Assembly: GCA_029248675.1 (NCBI GenBank)
Contig: JAQWIX010000142.1
Location: 1 to 34,674 of the forward strand
From: Pseudomonadales bacterium
GTDB lineage: Bacteria > Pseudomonadota > Gammaproteobacteria > Pseudomonadales > Azotimanducaceae
DNA: 34,674 nucleotides
Reading direction: 5' to 3'
The notes beneath the pieces were generated by a model that had not been told where the DNA came from, made no database searches, and saw only the letters and a program-made list of their open reading frames with translations. Positions within the stretch are counted from its first letter, which is position 1; the number at the start of each line of letters is the position of its first letter. Below, one piece after another: positions 8,129 to 16,599 of this stretch. The position numbers and the translations under genes are program-made.

Positions 8129-9484
8129 ATGAGCGCGGGCACTACTTTTCAGCCAGATATGGCTCACTCATCGGAGGTTCGACCGTCCGCCGATTTCGAC
8201 GGCGCCAAAAGTGCCGTAGCAGCCTTTTCAAAAACGCGTTCGGCTACACAAGCCCTCTGCGCGCCCCTACAGATAGAGGATTATGGCGTTCAGCCAATGC
8301 CCGATGCGAGTCCGCCGAAGTGGCATCTGGCGCACACCACATGGTTCTTTGAAACGTTCCTTCTGAAAACCTTCAGCAAAGGCTACAGTGCATTTCACCC
8401 AGCCTTTGAGCACCTGTTTAACTCCTATTACAACGGGGTAGGTGAGCCATTTCCCCGGTCGCGCCGGGGCCACCTGTCCCGACCTACCGTTGATGAGGTG
8501 ACGGCCTATCGCCAACATGTGGATGCCGAGGTTTGCGCCTTGCTAGACCTAGCTGAGCAAGGCGATTGTTGGGCTGAGATAAGCCGGATCTTGTTGTTGG
8601 GGCTGCATCACGAGCAGCAACACCTAGAGCTGCTGCTGACAGATATCAAATACAATCTCAGACACAATCCGCTGCATCCAGCATACGTATCCGGTTCTCA
8701 TGGAGCTGGCAGTGGCGAAAAAGAAGTAGCGGGCCTCAACCCGTCAGAGCAAATTCAGCACAAGCCACTGGGGTTTGATGCGTTCCGGCCGGGTTTGGTT
8801 GAGATTGGCGCTAACTCGGGATTTTGCTTCGATAATGAGCTTCCGCGCCATTCGGTCTTTGTTCGGTCCTTCGCTCTAGCCGATCGCGTGATTACCAACC
8901 GAGAGTTCCTAGCGTTTATGGATGACGGCGGTTACCGTCGCCCAGACTTGTGGCTATCTGAGGCTTGGGCTAATCGGCAGCCAGAGGATCAACACCGTCC
9001 CCTGTATTGGCGAATGCATGACGACGACTGGTACGAGTATCGACTGGAGGGCGGCTTAAGCAAGCTGGATCTCGATGCCCCGGTGGTCCATGTCAGTGGT
9101 TACGAGGCAGCGGCCTTCGCCGCGTGGTCCGATGCTCGGTTGCCCACGGAATTTGAATGGGAAGTTGCGGCTCGTGACCAAGTCATTTGCGGCAATTTTG
9201 TCGAGGAGGGTGTGTTTCATCCAAGGCCTTTGGGCCCTGATAACAAGCAGCTATTTGGCGATGTTTGGGAGTGGACCAGCAGTAGTTATGGACCCTATCC
9301 GGGATATCGCCCGCTGCCAGGGGTTCTTGGTGAGTACAATGGGAAATTCATGAGCAGTCAGTGGGTGCTGCGTGGCGGATCCTGTGCAACACCTCGAGAT
9401 CATATACGTTCAAGCTACCGAAATTTTTTCTATCCTAAGGACGCTTGGCAATTTAGCGGCATTCGTCTGGCAAAAGATCTATGA
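8129..9484 (+). CDS. egtB: Ergothioneine biosynthesis iron sulfoxide synthase EgtB
   Basis: Non-heme iron enzyme that joins hercynine (trimethyl-histidine) to a thiol donor with O2, forming the C-S bond of ergothioneine. The 451-aa protein has an N-terminal DinB-like domain with the iron-ligand histidines in WHLAHTTWF (His66/His69 region) and HHEQQH (His161, His165). A C-terminal formylglycine-enzyme-like domain ends in WVLRGGSCATP and SYRNFF. AAGGTGG precedes the ATG, although the spacing is short. The stop overlaps the egtD start as ATGA, so the genes are translationally coupled. No egtA, egtC or egtE is linked, so the thiol donor cannot be decided here. Confidence 0.93.
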   Translation: MSAGTTFQPDMAHSSEVRPSADFDGAKSAVAAFSKTRSATQALCAPLQIEDYGVQPMPDASPPKWHLAHTTWFFETFLLKTFSKGYSAFHPAFEHLFNSYYNGVGEPFPRSRRGHLSRPTVDEVTAYRQHVDAEVCALLDLAEQGDCWAEISRILLLGLHHEQQHLELLLTDIKYNLRHNPLHPAYVSGSHGAGSGEKEVAGLNPSEQIQHKPLGFDAFRPGLVEIGANSGFCFDNELPRHSVFVRSFALADRVITNREFLAFMDDGGYRRPDLWLSEAWANRQPEDQHRPLYWRMHDDDWYEYRLEGGLSKLDLDAPVVHVSGYEAAAFAAWSDARLPTEFEWEVAARDQVICGNFVEEGVFHPRPLGPDNKQLFGDVWEWTSSSYGPYPGYRPLPGVLGEYNGKFMSSQWVLRGGSCATPRDHIRSSYRNFFYPKDAWQFSGIRLAKDL

Positions 9485-10446
9485 ATTCTCCAAACCAAAA
9501 CTTCGCCTTTCTTGACTTGCACCCCCCTAAGGACAACACCTTGTCGGAGGTTTGCGCTAGCCTTGGCCAAAACGCGAAGAGCCTATCGCCAAAGTTCTTT
9601 TACGATGAGAAGGGGTCCCAGCTTTTTGAAGCGATTACGGAGCTGGAAGAGTACTACCCAACTCGTACAGAGCTGGCTTTATTCGACGCGCACCTGCCTG
9701 AAATCGCCAAGTTAATTGGTCACAATAGCTGTGTGATCGAATATGGAAGCGGTTCCTCTCTTAAAATACGCAAGCTGTTAGAGGCGCTTCTGCCCAGTGC
9801 CTATGTGCCTGTGGATATTTCGCGCGACTACCTGCTCAGCACGGCCACAGCCTTATCACGGGACTTTTCTGAACTAAGTGTCTTTCCCGTCTGCGCGGAC
9901 TTCACTCAGGACATGGCTTTACCGGCACAAGTTAGCCAGTTGCATCGAGTGGGGTTCTTCCCCGGTTCAAGTATCGGCAATTTCGAGCCAACTCAAGCAC
10001 GGGAATTTATACGACAGGTCGGGGATACCCTCGGCGCTAACGGTTATTTTCTGGTCGGGGTGGACTGCAAAAAAGATCCGCTAGTGTTAGAACGAGCGTA
10101 CGCTGATGCCGCCGGTGTGACCGCGGCCTTCAATCTCAATGCCCTTGTGCATTTGAATCGGGAACTTGGGGCAAATTTTCAGCTGGAGAATTTCCAGCAT
10201 ATGGCCCGATACAACGAACAACAGGGCTGTATTGAAATGTTTTTGCGCAGCACACGGGCTCAGCAAGTGAACATCGGTGATGCCGTTTTCGACTTTGAGG
10301 TGGGAGAGCTATTGCATACCGAGAACTCCTACAAGTATGCACCGTCGGAGTTTATGGCACTGGCAGAAAGCGCTGGTTTTCGATGCTTAAAGCATTGGCT
10401 GGATAAAGATGAATACTTTGGGCTTTATCTGCTTCAAGCAAAATAA
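9481..10446 (+). CDS. egtD: L-histidine N-alpha-methyltransferase EgtD
   Basis: SAM-dependent enzyme that trimethylates L-histidine to hercynine, the first step of ergothioneine synthesis. The 321 aa match the family length. Landmarks are the N-terminal KFFYDEKGSQLFEAIT, the SAM-binding IEYGSGSSLKIRKLL, VPVDISRDYL after the second strand, and FFPGSSIGNF. The gene overlaps egtB by 4 bases (ATGA), forming a compact two-gene operon in which EgtD supplies the hercynine used by EgtB. Downstream is the convergent DUF2782 gene. I see no intrinsic terminator in the 57-base gap. Confidence 0.94.
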   Translation: MNSPNQNFAFLDLHPPKDNTLSEVCASLGQNAKSLSPKFFYDEKGSQLFEAITELEEYYPTRTELALFDAHLPEIAKLIGHNSCVIEYGSGSSLKIRKLLEALLPSAYVPVDISRDYLLSTATALSRDFSELSVFPVCADFTQDMALPAQVSQLHRVGFFPGSSIGNFEPTQAREFIRQVGDTLGANGYFLVGVDCKKDPLVLERAYADAAGVTAAFNLNALVHLNRELGANFQLENFQHMARYNEQQGCIEMFLRSTRAQQVNIGDAVFDFEVGELLHTENSYKYAPSEFMALAESAGFRCLKHWLDKDEYFGLYLLQAK

Positions 10447-10503
10447 AAAAGTGCCTGCTTCATGGTGGTATGAACGTTTGGTCGAGGAGGTCAGAAACGT
10501 TGC

Positions 10504-10827
10504 CTATTCGAATTCCCAAAGCACCCAGCTAGGCACCAGACTTTCAACGCGCCGCAGGTCTCCCCCGGCTTGGGTGGGATCCTTTGGCACCAGGTAGTAA
10601 GGCTTTCCAAACGACGGCACTACTCGGATCATGCGCAGCTGTCCGTTTTGCCTAAACTCGTAAATCATCCGATCTTTTTCTGCGATAACCACCACATCTG
10701 GGCCGCGCTGGGCAGCATGAGTCGTAAGCGATCCTGCTAGGGCCCCAGTGGCAAGCAGGCAAAGAAGCAGCGCTTTGAGGGTGCGACGCTGCACACTTTC
10801 TAGCGATTGTGGTGCGAGTAAGGCCAT
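10504..10827 (-). CDS. DUF2782 family small exported protein
   Basis: A small secreted or periplasmic protein of 107 aa in the DUF2782 family, whose function is unknown. It has a signal-peptide-like hydrophobic stretch (LKALLLCLLATGALAGSL) ending near THA, then a compact domain with IYEFRQNGQLRMIRV and YYLVPKD. I chose the ATG at 10825-10827 because TGGA lies about 8 bases upstream. The longer frame from GTG at 10848 has no ribosome-binding site. It is divergent from polA with only 39 bases between starts, the same pairing I recall next to Pseudomonas polA. The conserved linkage is the only functional hint. Confidence 0.85.
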   Translation of the reverse strand: MALLAPQSLESVQRRTLKALLLCLLATGALAGSLTTHAAQRGPDVVVIAEKDRMIYEFRQNGQLRMIRVVPSFGKPYYLVPKDPTQAGGDLRRVESLVPSWVLWEFE

Positions 10828-10866
10828 AATTGATTCCAGAATTATCACAAGCGACGGGAGCTTAAC

Positions 10867-13608
10867 GTGGTCGACAATTTAACGCCCAAGGCGACAGAAC
10901 TCCACGGCCCTGTTGTGCTGGTTGATGGGTCCTCATATTTGTTTCGCGCGTTTTATGCGTTACCAGATTTACGCAGTACCAGTGGCCACCCGACCGGGGC
11001 GATTCGCGGTGTGATCAGCATGTTGCGGCGGCTGGCAAAGGACTATCCCACAAGTCCGCTGGCGGTAGTGTTCGACGCGCCTGGCAAAACCTTTCGTGAC
11101 GATATGTACGAGCAGTACAAAGCGAACCGAAGCTCTATGCCCGACGACCTGCGGGAACAAATTGCGCCGCTACATGAAATGATCAAGGCCATGGGGTTGC
11201 CATTTGTCATGGTTGAAGGCGTTGAAGCAGACGATGTCATTGGCACCTACGCGGCTCAAGCGACAGCGTCACAGAAACACACGGTTATCTCCACCGGCGA
11301 CAAGGACATGGCCCAACTGGTTACACCCTTTGTGACACTGGTTAACACCATGACGGAAACCACCATGGACGCAGCAGGGGTTGTAGAAAAGTTCGGTGTG
11401 AACCCGGAGCAGATCGTCGACTATTTGGCGCTGATGGGTGACACCGTGGACAACATTCCTGGCGTGCCAAAGGTTGGCCCAAAGACGGCGGCAAAATGGC
11501 TCAATGAATACGGTTCGCTGGATGAGCTGATAGCTAAGGCGGAGGAAGTGAAGGGCAAAGTTGGTGAGAACTTGCGCGACAGTCTTGAACAGCTGCCGCT
11601 GTCTCGCGCTCTAACCCAGATAAAGTGTGACGTAGATCTGCCGCTCCATTTTGCCGATCTGGTGCCTACCGAACCGGATGTGGCAGTGCTCGGAAAGTTC
11701 TACCGCGAATTCGAATTTAAATCCTGGCTGGAAGAGGTTGAACCAGTGGGTGGTGCCAACGACGCAGTGGGCGCAAACGAGGTTGTGCAGGAGCAGGTTG
11801 AAACAGATTACGATCTGATCTTAGACGAGGGCCAGTTAAGCGAATGGGTCCAGCGCCTTAGCGAACAGGAGTTGTTCGCCATCGATACGGAAACAACCAG
11901 CGTCAACTACATGGACGCTGAGCTGGTGGGCTTCTCCTTTGCTGTCAGTCCAGGACGCGCAGCCTACCTGCCGGTTGCTCATGATTACCCCGGTGCGCCG
12001 GATCAGATTTCGTTGGAAACGGCGATCACCGCCCTGAGGCCAGTGCTTGAAAACTCCGCGATCGCTAAGGTAGGCCAAAACCTGAAATACGATATGAGCG
12101 TGTTGGCACGATACGGCGTGGCCATTGAGGGCCCGATTCACGACACGATGCTGCAATCCTATGTGCTGAACAGCGTCGCTACCCGGCATAATATGGATGC
12201 CCTAGCCGGCTATTACTTGGATCGCAAAACTATCCACTTTGAGGACGTGGCAGGCAAGGGCGCAAAGCAGCTCACCTTTAATCAGGTACCGCTAGAAACC
12301 GCCGGTGATTACGCTGCAGAAGATGCGGACGTTACCTTGCAATTGCACCACTGCCTGTATCCCCAGCTACAGGCTGAGCCAAGTTTGAGCCGAGTTTATA
12401 GCGACATTGATATGCCCTTGGTGCGCATTCTGTCGGAAGTGGAACGAAGGGGCACCCTAGTGGACGGGCGCATGTTGAAGCAGCATGGTGCCGAGCTGGC
12501 AGACCGATTGAATGAACTAACTCAAGAGGTTTGGGCGTTGGCCGGCGAGAATTTTAATCTCGACAGCCCGAAGCAACTGCAGGTGATTTTGTACGACAAG
12601 ATGGGTCTGCCGGTCTTGAAGAAAACCCCAGGAGGCCAGCCGTCTACTGCTGAGCTGGTGTTGGTAGATTTGGCCCAGGACTACGAGTTGCCGGAAAAGA
12701 TCTTAGCGTATCGGAGCCTTGCGAAGCTCAAGTCAACCTATGCAGACAAGCTGCCCTTAGACATAAATCGAGAAACCGGCCGCATCCATACCTCCTATCA
12801 TCAGGCGGTGACGGCCACCGGGCGGTTGTCGTCATCAGATCCCAACCTCCAGAACATTCCCATTCGCAATGCCGAAGGCCGGCGCATTCGACAGGCGTTT
12901 GTAGCACCACCGGGGAATCTGGTGTTGGCCGCCGACTACTCTCAGATCGAGCTGCGGATTATGGCGCACCTTTCCGGAGACGCAGGGCTGACTCAAGCCT
13001 TCGCGGAAAACCAAGACATTCACCGGGCTACCGCTGCAGAGGTCTTTGGCTTGGCTCCAGATGAGGTGGCGGATGAGCAGCGCCGTAGTGCAAAGGCCAT
13101 AAACTTTGGCCTAATTTACGGTATGTCGGCCTTCGGTTTAGCCAAGCAGTTGAATATTTCTCGTGGCCTCGCAGCAGACTACATAGACCGTTACTTTGAC
13201 CGTTATCCCGGCGTGCTTCGTTATATGGAAGAAACGAAGGCAGTGGCGGCGGAGCAAGGTTTTGTTGAAACGGTGTTTGGCCGCCGGCTTTACTTACCAG
13301 AGATCAACGCCAAGGCAGTACCGCGAAGGCAGGCCGCCGAACGAACGGCCATTAATGCGCCCATGCAGGGAACCGCTGCAGACATCATCAAGCTTGCCAT
13401 GATGGCGGTTCAACAATGGCTACCCAGCAGCGGTTTGGATGCTCGGATGATCATGCAGGTGCACGATGAATTGGTCTTTGAAGTGGCCGAGGCTGATGTG
13501 GCCGACTTAGATCGTGGTGTGATTCAGCGCATGTCTGAGGCTGCATCGCTCAATGTTCCCTTGGTAGTGGACACCGGGGTCGGCGAGAATTGGGATCAGG
13601 CTCATTAA
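10867..13608 (+). CDS. polA: DNA polymerase I
   Basis: Full-length Pol I (913 aa) for Okazaki-fragment processing and repair. Three domains are visible. The 5' nuclease covers about 1-300, with VDGSSYLFRAFYAL, EGVEADDVIG, STGDKDMAQL and GDTVDNIPGVPKVG. The 3'-5' proofreading exonuclease covers about 310-500, with Asp340 and Glu342 in DTET and YAAEDADVT, so proofreading looks intact. The polymerase has DYSQIELRI with catalytic Asp690, the O-helix KAINFGLIYGMSAFGLA, and QVHDE with Asp867. The start is GTG with GGGAG about 6 bases upstream. The gene converges on engB 46 bases after its stop. Confidence 0.98.
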   Translation: MVDNLTPKATELHGPVVLVDGSSYLFRAFYALPDLRSTSGHPTGAIRGVISMLRRLAKDYPTSPLAVVFDAPGKTFRDDMYEQYKANRSSMPDDLREQIAPLHEMIKAMGLPFVMVEGVEADDVIGTYAAQATASQKHTVISTGDKDMAQLVTPFVTLVNTMTETTMDAAGVVEKFGVNPEQIVDYLALMGDTVDNIPGVPKVGPKTAAKWLNEYGSLDELIAKAEEVKGKVGENLRDSLEQLPLSRALTQIKCDVDLPLHFADLVPTEPDVAVLGKFYREFEFKSWLEEVEPVGGANDAVGANEVVQEQVETDYDLILDEGQLSEWVQRLSEQELFAIDTETTSVNYMDAELVGFSFAVSPGRAAYLPVAHDYPGAPDQISLETAITALRPVLENSAIAKVGQNLKYDMSVLARYGVAIEGPIHDTMLQSYVLNSVATRHNMDALAGYYLDRKTIHFEDVAGKGAKQLTFNQVPLETAGDYAAEDADVTLQLHHCLYPQLQAEPSLSRVYSDIDMPLVRILSEVERRGTLVDGRMLKQHGAELADRLNELTQEVWALAGENFNLDSPKQLQVILYDKMGLPVLKKTPGGQPSTAELVLVDLAQDYELPEKILAYRSLAKLKSTYADKLPLDINRETGRIHTSYHQAVTATGRLSSSDPNLQNIPIRNAEGRRIRQAFVAPPGNLVLAADYSQIELRIMAHLSGDAGLTQAFAENQDIHRATAAEVFGLAPDEVADEQRRSAKAINFGLIYGMSAFGLAKQLNISRGLAADYIDRYFDRYPGVLRYMEETKAVAAEQGFVETVFGRRLYLPEINAKAVPRRQAAERTAINAPMQGTAADIIKLAMMAVQQWLPSSGLDARMIMQVHDELVFEVAEADVADLDRGVIQRMSEAASLNVPLVVDTGVGENWDQAH

Positions 13609-13654
13609 ATCGCCCCGATGAGTCCGCTGGGTGGATGGGCAAATCCAGCGATGT

Positions 13655-14281
13655 TCAGATCTCCAGGTCAATGGGTGTCGCCAGCCAATCCAGCAGTTTG
13701 CCCATCAGCTCTGGCTTGCCTTGGCCTCGGGCGGCGGAGAACCCCTGAAATGTCGCGGTTGGGTGGGTTTTGTACAGGTTTTGAATTTTAGCCACCGCCT
13801 GCTTTTGCGCGCCGAAACTGAGCTTGTCGGCTTTGTTCAACAGCACATGAATCGGCAGCTCGCTGGCTTCGGCCCAGTTCAACATCTCTTGGTCAAAGGA
13901 TTGATTGGGGTGTCGAATGTCCATGACCAGAACAATGCCTGTTAACGCGTCACGGTAGGACAGGTAGTGGTTGACGGCGCTTTGCCAGCTCTTTTGCGCC
14001 TCCTTGCCTGCCTTGGCGTAGCCATAGCCGGGTAAGTCCACAAGTCGGCCGCCGGTTCGCACGTCAAAAAAGTTGAGTAATTGGGTGCGGCCGGGTGTTT
14101 TACTGACCTTCGCTGTGCGTCGGTTGCCGGTTAATTGATTAAGCACAGAGGATTTACCGGCGTTTGAGCGGCCGGCAAAAGCAACCTCGGCACCCTCAAT
14201 GGGGGGGCAACGTTTTAAGTCAGGTGAACTGGTTAAAAAGGTTGCTTCCAAACGTTCTGGCAAAGACACATTCTCGGTCAT
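13655..14281 (-). CDS. engB: Ribosome biogenesis GTPase EngB (YsxC/YihA)
   Basis: Essential TRAFAC GTPase for late assembly of the 50S subunit, 208 aa. G1 is GRSNAGKSS (Lys43), G3 is DLPGYGYAKAG, and G4 is NKAD. It is monocistronic on the minus strand, convergent with polA and divergent from the cytochrome c4 gene, as in Pseudomonas and Escherichia where it neighbours polA. Unlike E. coli, the polA-engB gap is too short (46 bases) to hold a Spot 42 RNA gene. Confidence 0.97.
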   Translation of the reverse strand: MTENVSLPERLEATFLTSSPDLKRCPPIEGAEVAFAGRSNAGKSSVLNQLTGNRRTAKVSKTPGRTQLLNFFDVRTGGRLVDLPGYGYAKAGKEAQKSWQSAVNHYLSYRDALTGIVLVMDIRHPNQSFDQEMLNWAEASELPIHVLLNKADKLSFGAQKQAVAKIQNLYKTHPTATFQGFSAARGQGKPELMGKLLDWLATPIDLEI

Positions 14282-14293
14282 CTTGTATATAAT
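14263..14293 (+). promoter_or_regulatory. Possible sigma-70 promoter for cytochrome c4
   Basis: The -10 hexamer TATAAT at 14288-14293 is a perfect match. The only -35 candidate is AAGACA (14263-14268), at a long 19-base spacing. It points toward the cytochrome c4 gene and lies at the 5' end of engB. The call rests on the -10 alone. Confidence 0.3.
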
Positions 14294-14551
14294 CTCGCGG
14301 CCTTACCGGCGGTGAAACGCGCATGGCATTTCGGCACCTGTAGCTAAATGGGGTCGGAAGGTAGGAGGCAGTGTATCACCGCTGGCGCAATATGCTCAGA
14401 GCAGCCTTGCAGGTCGGTACGAAGAATTGCCATGGGTTATGCGATATAGCCTTGGCCACGAGTTTTATTAGGGCGCATCCAAGCTGTGTTTTATCGCACG
14501 GATTCAAGGATGTCGCATCAGTGATTTGTCAGTGAATTAGGGAAAACATAA
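14282..14551 (+). other. Unexplained 270-base leader between engB and cytochrome c4
   Basis: A gene-free divergent gap. A perfect TATAAT at 14288-14293, with a weak -35 candidate around 14263-14270, could start a plus-strand transcript with a leader of about 250 bases before the cytochrome c4 gene. No tRNA, known riboswitch or long open frame is recognisable. The stretch contains several short GC-rich self-complementary pieces, but I could not establish a single defined fold. Confidence 0.35.
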
Positions 14552-15187
14552 ATGAGTGTTCGCATCGCCGCAGCAAAACTAATGATCCTTTCTGCGCTCT
14601 TGGGCGTAACTACGTCCCAAGCGTTGGCCGCCGGAGATCCTGAAGCAGGTAAAGCCGGGTCAATGGTTTGTGCTTCTTGCCATGGTCAAGACGGTGCCTC
14701 GGCCATTGATCCCTCTTATCCCCAGCTGGCAGGTCAGAATGAACGTTACTTGGCCAAGCAGCTAAAAATGTTTCAATCCGGTGAGCGTGATGTTGCGCTG
14801 ATGACCGCCCAACTTGTTGGCAAGAGCGAACAAGATTTGGATGACCTTGCAGCCTACTATGCAAGTTTGCCGTCTAAGGCCGCTCAAGCTACCGGAAGCG
14901 ACCAAGACATTGCGCTAGCTCGCAAGATCTACAAGGGCGGCATCGCAGAGAAAGGTGTGGCAGCGTGCAGTGCGTGCCACGGCCCCAACGGTGCCGGTAA
15001 TGCCCAAGCAGGGTTCCCACGAATTGGTGGTCAATCTGTGGCCTATACCGCAGCGCAACTGGTTGCTTATCGCGAAGGCGCTCGCCGATCCGACGAAGAA
15101 TATGGCGGTATGATGCGCGGCGTGTCTCGCGGATTGTCTGATCGCGAGATAGCAGTGTTGGCCGATTACATCAGCGGTTTAAATTAA
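14552..15187 (+). CDS. Diheme cytochrome c4
   Basis: A periplasmic two-heme electron carrier of 211 aa, usually between the bc1 complex and terminal oxidases. A Sec signal peptide (residues 1-26, cleavage after SQALA) precedes two homologous cytochrome c domains: CASCH at Cys40/Cys43/His44 and CSACH at Cys139/Cys142/His143. Axial methionines are likely in LMTAQLVG and MMRGVSRG. The gene is divergent from engB and 52 bases upstream of dsbA, the same polA-engB-cc4-dsbA order I recall from Pseudomonas. A second diheme c4-type gene lies at 26435-27133. Confidence 0.93.
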   Translation: MSVRIAAAKLMILSALLGVTTSQALAAGDPEAGKAGSMVCASCHGQDGASAIDPSYPQLAGQNERYLAKQLKMFQSGERDVALMTAQLVGKSEQDLDDLAAYYASLPSKAAQATGSDQDIALARKIYKGGIAEKGVAACSACHGPNGAGNAQAGFPRIGGQSVAYTAAQLVAYREGARRSDEEYGGMMRGVSRGLSDREIAVLADYISGLN

Positions 15188-15239
15188 TCCGCTCGAAATA
15201 GAACGGTATCGAAAACTCGAATCGTGACGGAGATAGACG

Positions 15240-15896
15240 ATGTGCACAAAGACCATGAAGACCATCATCATCGTATTGGCTGCCTTCTTCACTTCACCTT
15301 GGGCACTGGCCGAACAACAATTCGTCGAAGGCACTCACTACGAGCGCCTCGACGTTCCGGTGCAGACGGGACTGGAAGATACCCAGCCGCCCCAAGTGGA
15401 GGTGGTCGAGGTTTTTTCCTACATGTGCATCCACTGCTACAGCTTTGATCCGGTACTGGAGCGCTGGGAAAGCGATGGCAAGCCTGCCGCCGCCTCCTTT
15501 AGCCGACTACCTGCGGTCTTTTCCAGTGATTGGGCGTTAATGGCTCAAGCGTTTTATACCGCGGAAGTTTTGGGTGTTAGCGAACAAATGCACATGCCGC
15601 TGTTTGAGGCCGTCCACGTAAAGCCAGTAAACCTCCGAAACGAGACGAAAATGGCCGAATTGTTTGTGGATGCCTCTGGCGTGACCGCCGACGCATTCAC
15701 CAAGGCCTTTAATTCGTTCTTTGTTCGTAGCCGGGTGATGCAGGCCCAAGCGAAAAGCAAGGCCTATGGAATAACGGGTGTCCCCACTCTCATCGTCAAC
15801 GGCAAGTACCGCGTCACCGGCACAATGGCCGGGTCTACCGAGGCCATGCTGGACGTAGTGAATTTCTTGGTTCAGCAAGAAAGCGCCAGTCTCTAG
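15240..15896 (+). CDS. dsbA: DsbA-family thiol:disulfide oxidoreductase with a CIHC active site
   Basis: A periplasmic enzyme that introduces disulfide bonds into exported proteins. The 218 aa include a signal peptide cleaved near WALA. The thioredoxin-fold active site, reached from VFSYM, is C-I-H-C at Cys63-Cys66, where the family standard is CPHC. The cis-proline loop GITGVPTLIVNGKY is present. GGAG about 7 bases before the ATG at 15240 supports that start over the in-frame ATG at 15255. It follows cytochrome c4, whose heme attachment needs handled thiols, so the pairing makes functional sense. The Ile for Pro change could shift redox potential. Whether it is clade-typical is unknown to me. 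Confidence 0.92.
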   Translation: MCTKTMKTIIIVLAAFFTSPWALAEQQFVEGTHYERLDVPVQTGLEDTQPPQVEVVEVFSYMCIHCYSFDPVLERWESDGKPAAASFSRLPAVFSSDWALMAQAFYTAEVLGVSEQMHMPLFEAVHVKPVNLRNETKMAELFVDASGVTADAFTKAFNSFFVRSRVMQAQAKSKAYGITGVPTLIVNGKYRVTGTMAGSTEAMLDVVNFLVQQESASL

Positions 15897-15899
15897 CGA

Positions 15900-15957
15900 A
15901 AAAGCCTAACCTAGCTCTTGCGCCTGTTTGTCTAGGTGACTTACCAGTCGGGCTTTT
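15900..15957. terminator. Weak hairpin between convergent dsbA and arfB
   Basis: AAAAGCC (15900-15906) can pair with GGCTTTT (15951-15957). Inside that, ACCTAG (15909-15914) can pair with CTAGGT (15932-15937). The outer right arm lies within the arfB coding end. The T-run is short, so terminator activity is only suggested. Confidence 0.25.
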
Positions 15958-16351
15958 GCCGCTGTTGTTTTGTGGTGCCGTGTTTCTTCTTTCGATCGAC
16001 ACGTTTTTGTTTGGCTGACTGACTGGGACCGGTAGCGATCCGTTTTTTCGGCCGCTGTCTGGCTCCTTGGATCATGGCTTCAACCCGGGCAAGGGCTTGC
16101 TGACGGTTTTTTAGTTGGGAGCGATGGCTGCTTGCCTGCACAACTAAAATACCCTGTTTATTGATGCGATTGGCTTGAAGGGAGATCAGCCGATTCAGTG
16201 CGTAGCCATCGAGCCCTAGAAGAGTTGTATCCACACGTAGCTCCACTGCAGTAGAGGTTTTGTTGACGTGCTGCCCGCCGGGTCCTGAGCTGTGAATGAA
16301 CTGGAATTCACAGGCTGCTTGGGGGACACCAGAGTTTTTTATCGCGCTCAT
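15941..16351 (-). CDS. arfB: ArfB/YaeJ-type peptidyl-tRNA hydrolase (ribosome rescue)
   Basis: A release-factor-like protein that frees ribosomes stalled at mRNA ends by hydrolysing peptidyl-tRNA. The GGQ motif sits at residues 25-27 in SSGPGGQHVNKTSTAVELR. The C-terminal tail is strongly Lys/Arg-rich (KKRIATGPSQSAKQKR, then KKKHG), as required for entry into the empty mRNA channel. I take the ATG at 16349-16351, giving 136 aa, close to the usual length. The frame stays open upstream to 16522, but that extension does not look like family sequence. It is convergent with dsbA. Confidence 0.9.
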   Translation of the reverse strand: MSAIKNSGVPQAACEFQFIHSSGPGGQHVNKTSTAVELRVDTTLLGLDGYALNRLISLQANRINKQGILVVQASSHRSQLKNRQQALARVEAMIQGARQRPKKRIATGPSQSAKQKRVDRKKKHGTTKQQRQKPDW

Positions 16352-16599
16352 AATCGCACCGTCATTTGCATCAGCAGCTCGTCGAATGATCAAACCTTTG
16401 TGGCTTGGACACAACCTCATCGCGTAGGTTCTTAAGCGGTTCCCGAGTAGAATAACAGCATCGAACACAGGTGGCTGTTGAGGATAGAACGTCCCATTCC
16501 CAGTTGGCCATATTGGTGACACATCGGTGTGGCTGATGGCAGCTTTCGTAGCTTCGAATTGAAACAGAGACCGACGGATAAGAGACCTAAGGAAATAAT

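Noticed and set aside
13609-13654. Spot 42-like small RNA between polA and engB
   Set aside because: The gap is only 46 bases and holds no promoter or terminator. Short complementary pieces around CGCTGG and CCAGCG are too weak to call.
16352-16522. Longer N-terminus for ArfB
   Set aside because: The additional 57 residues do not look like the family, whose usual length is met from the ATG at 16351.
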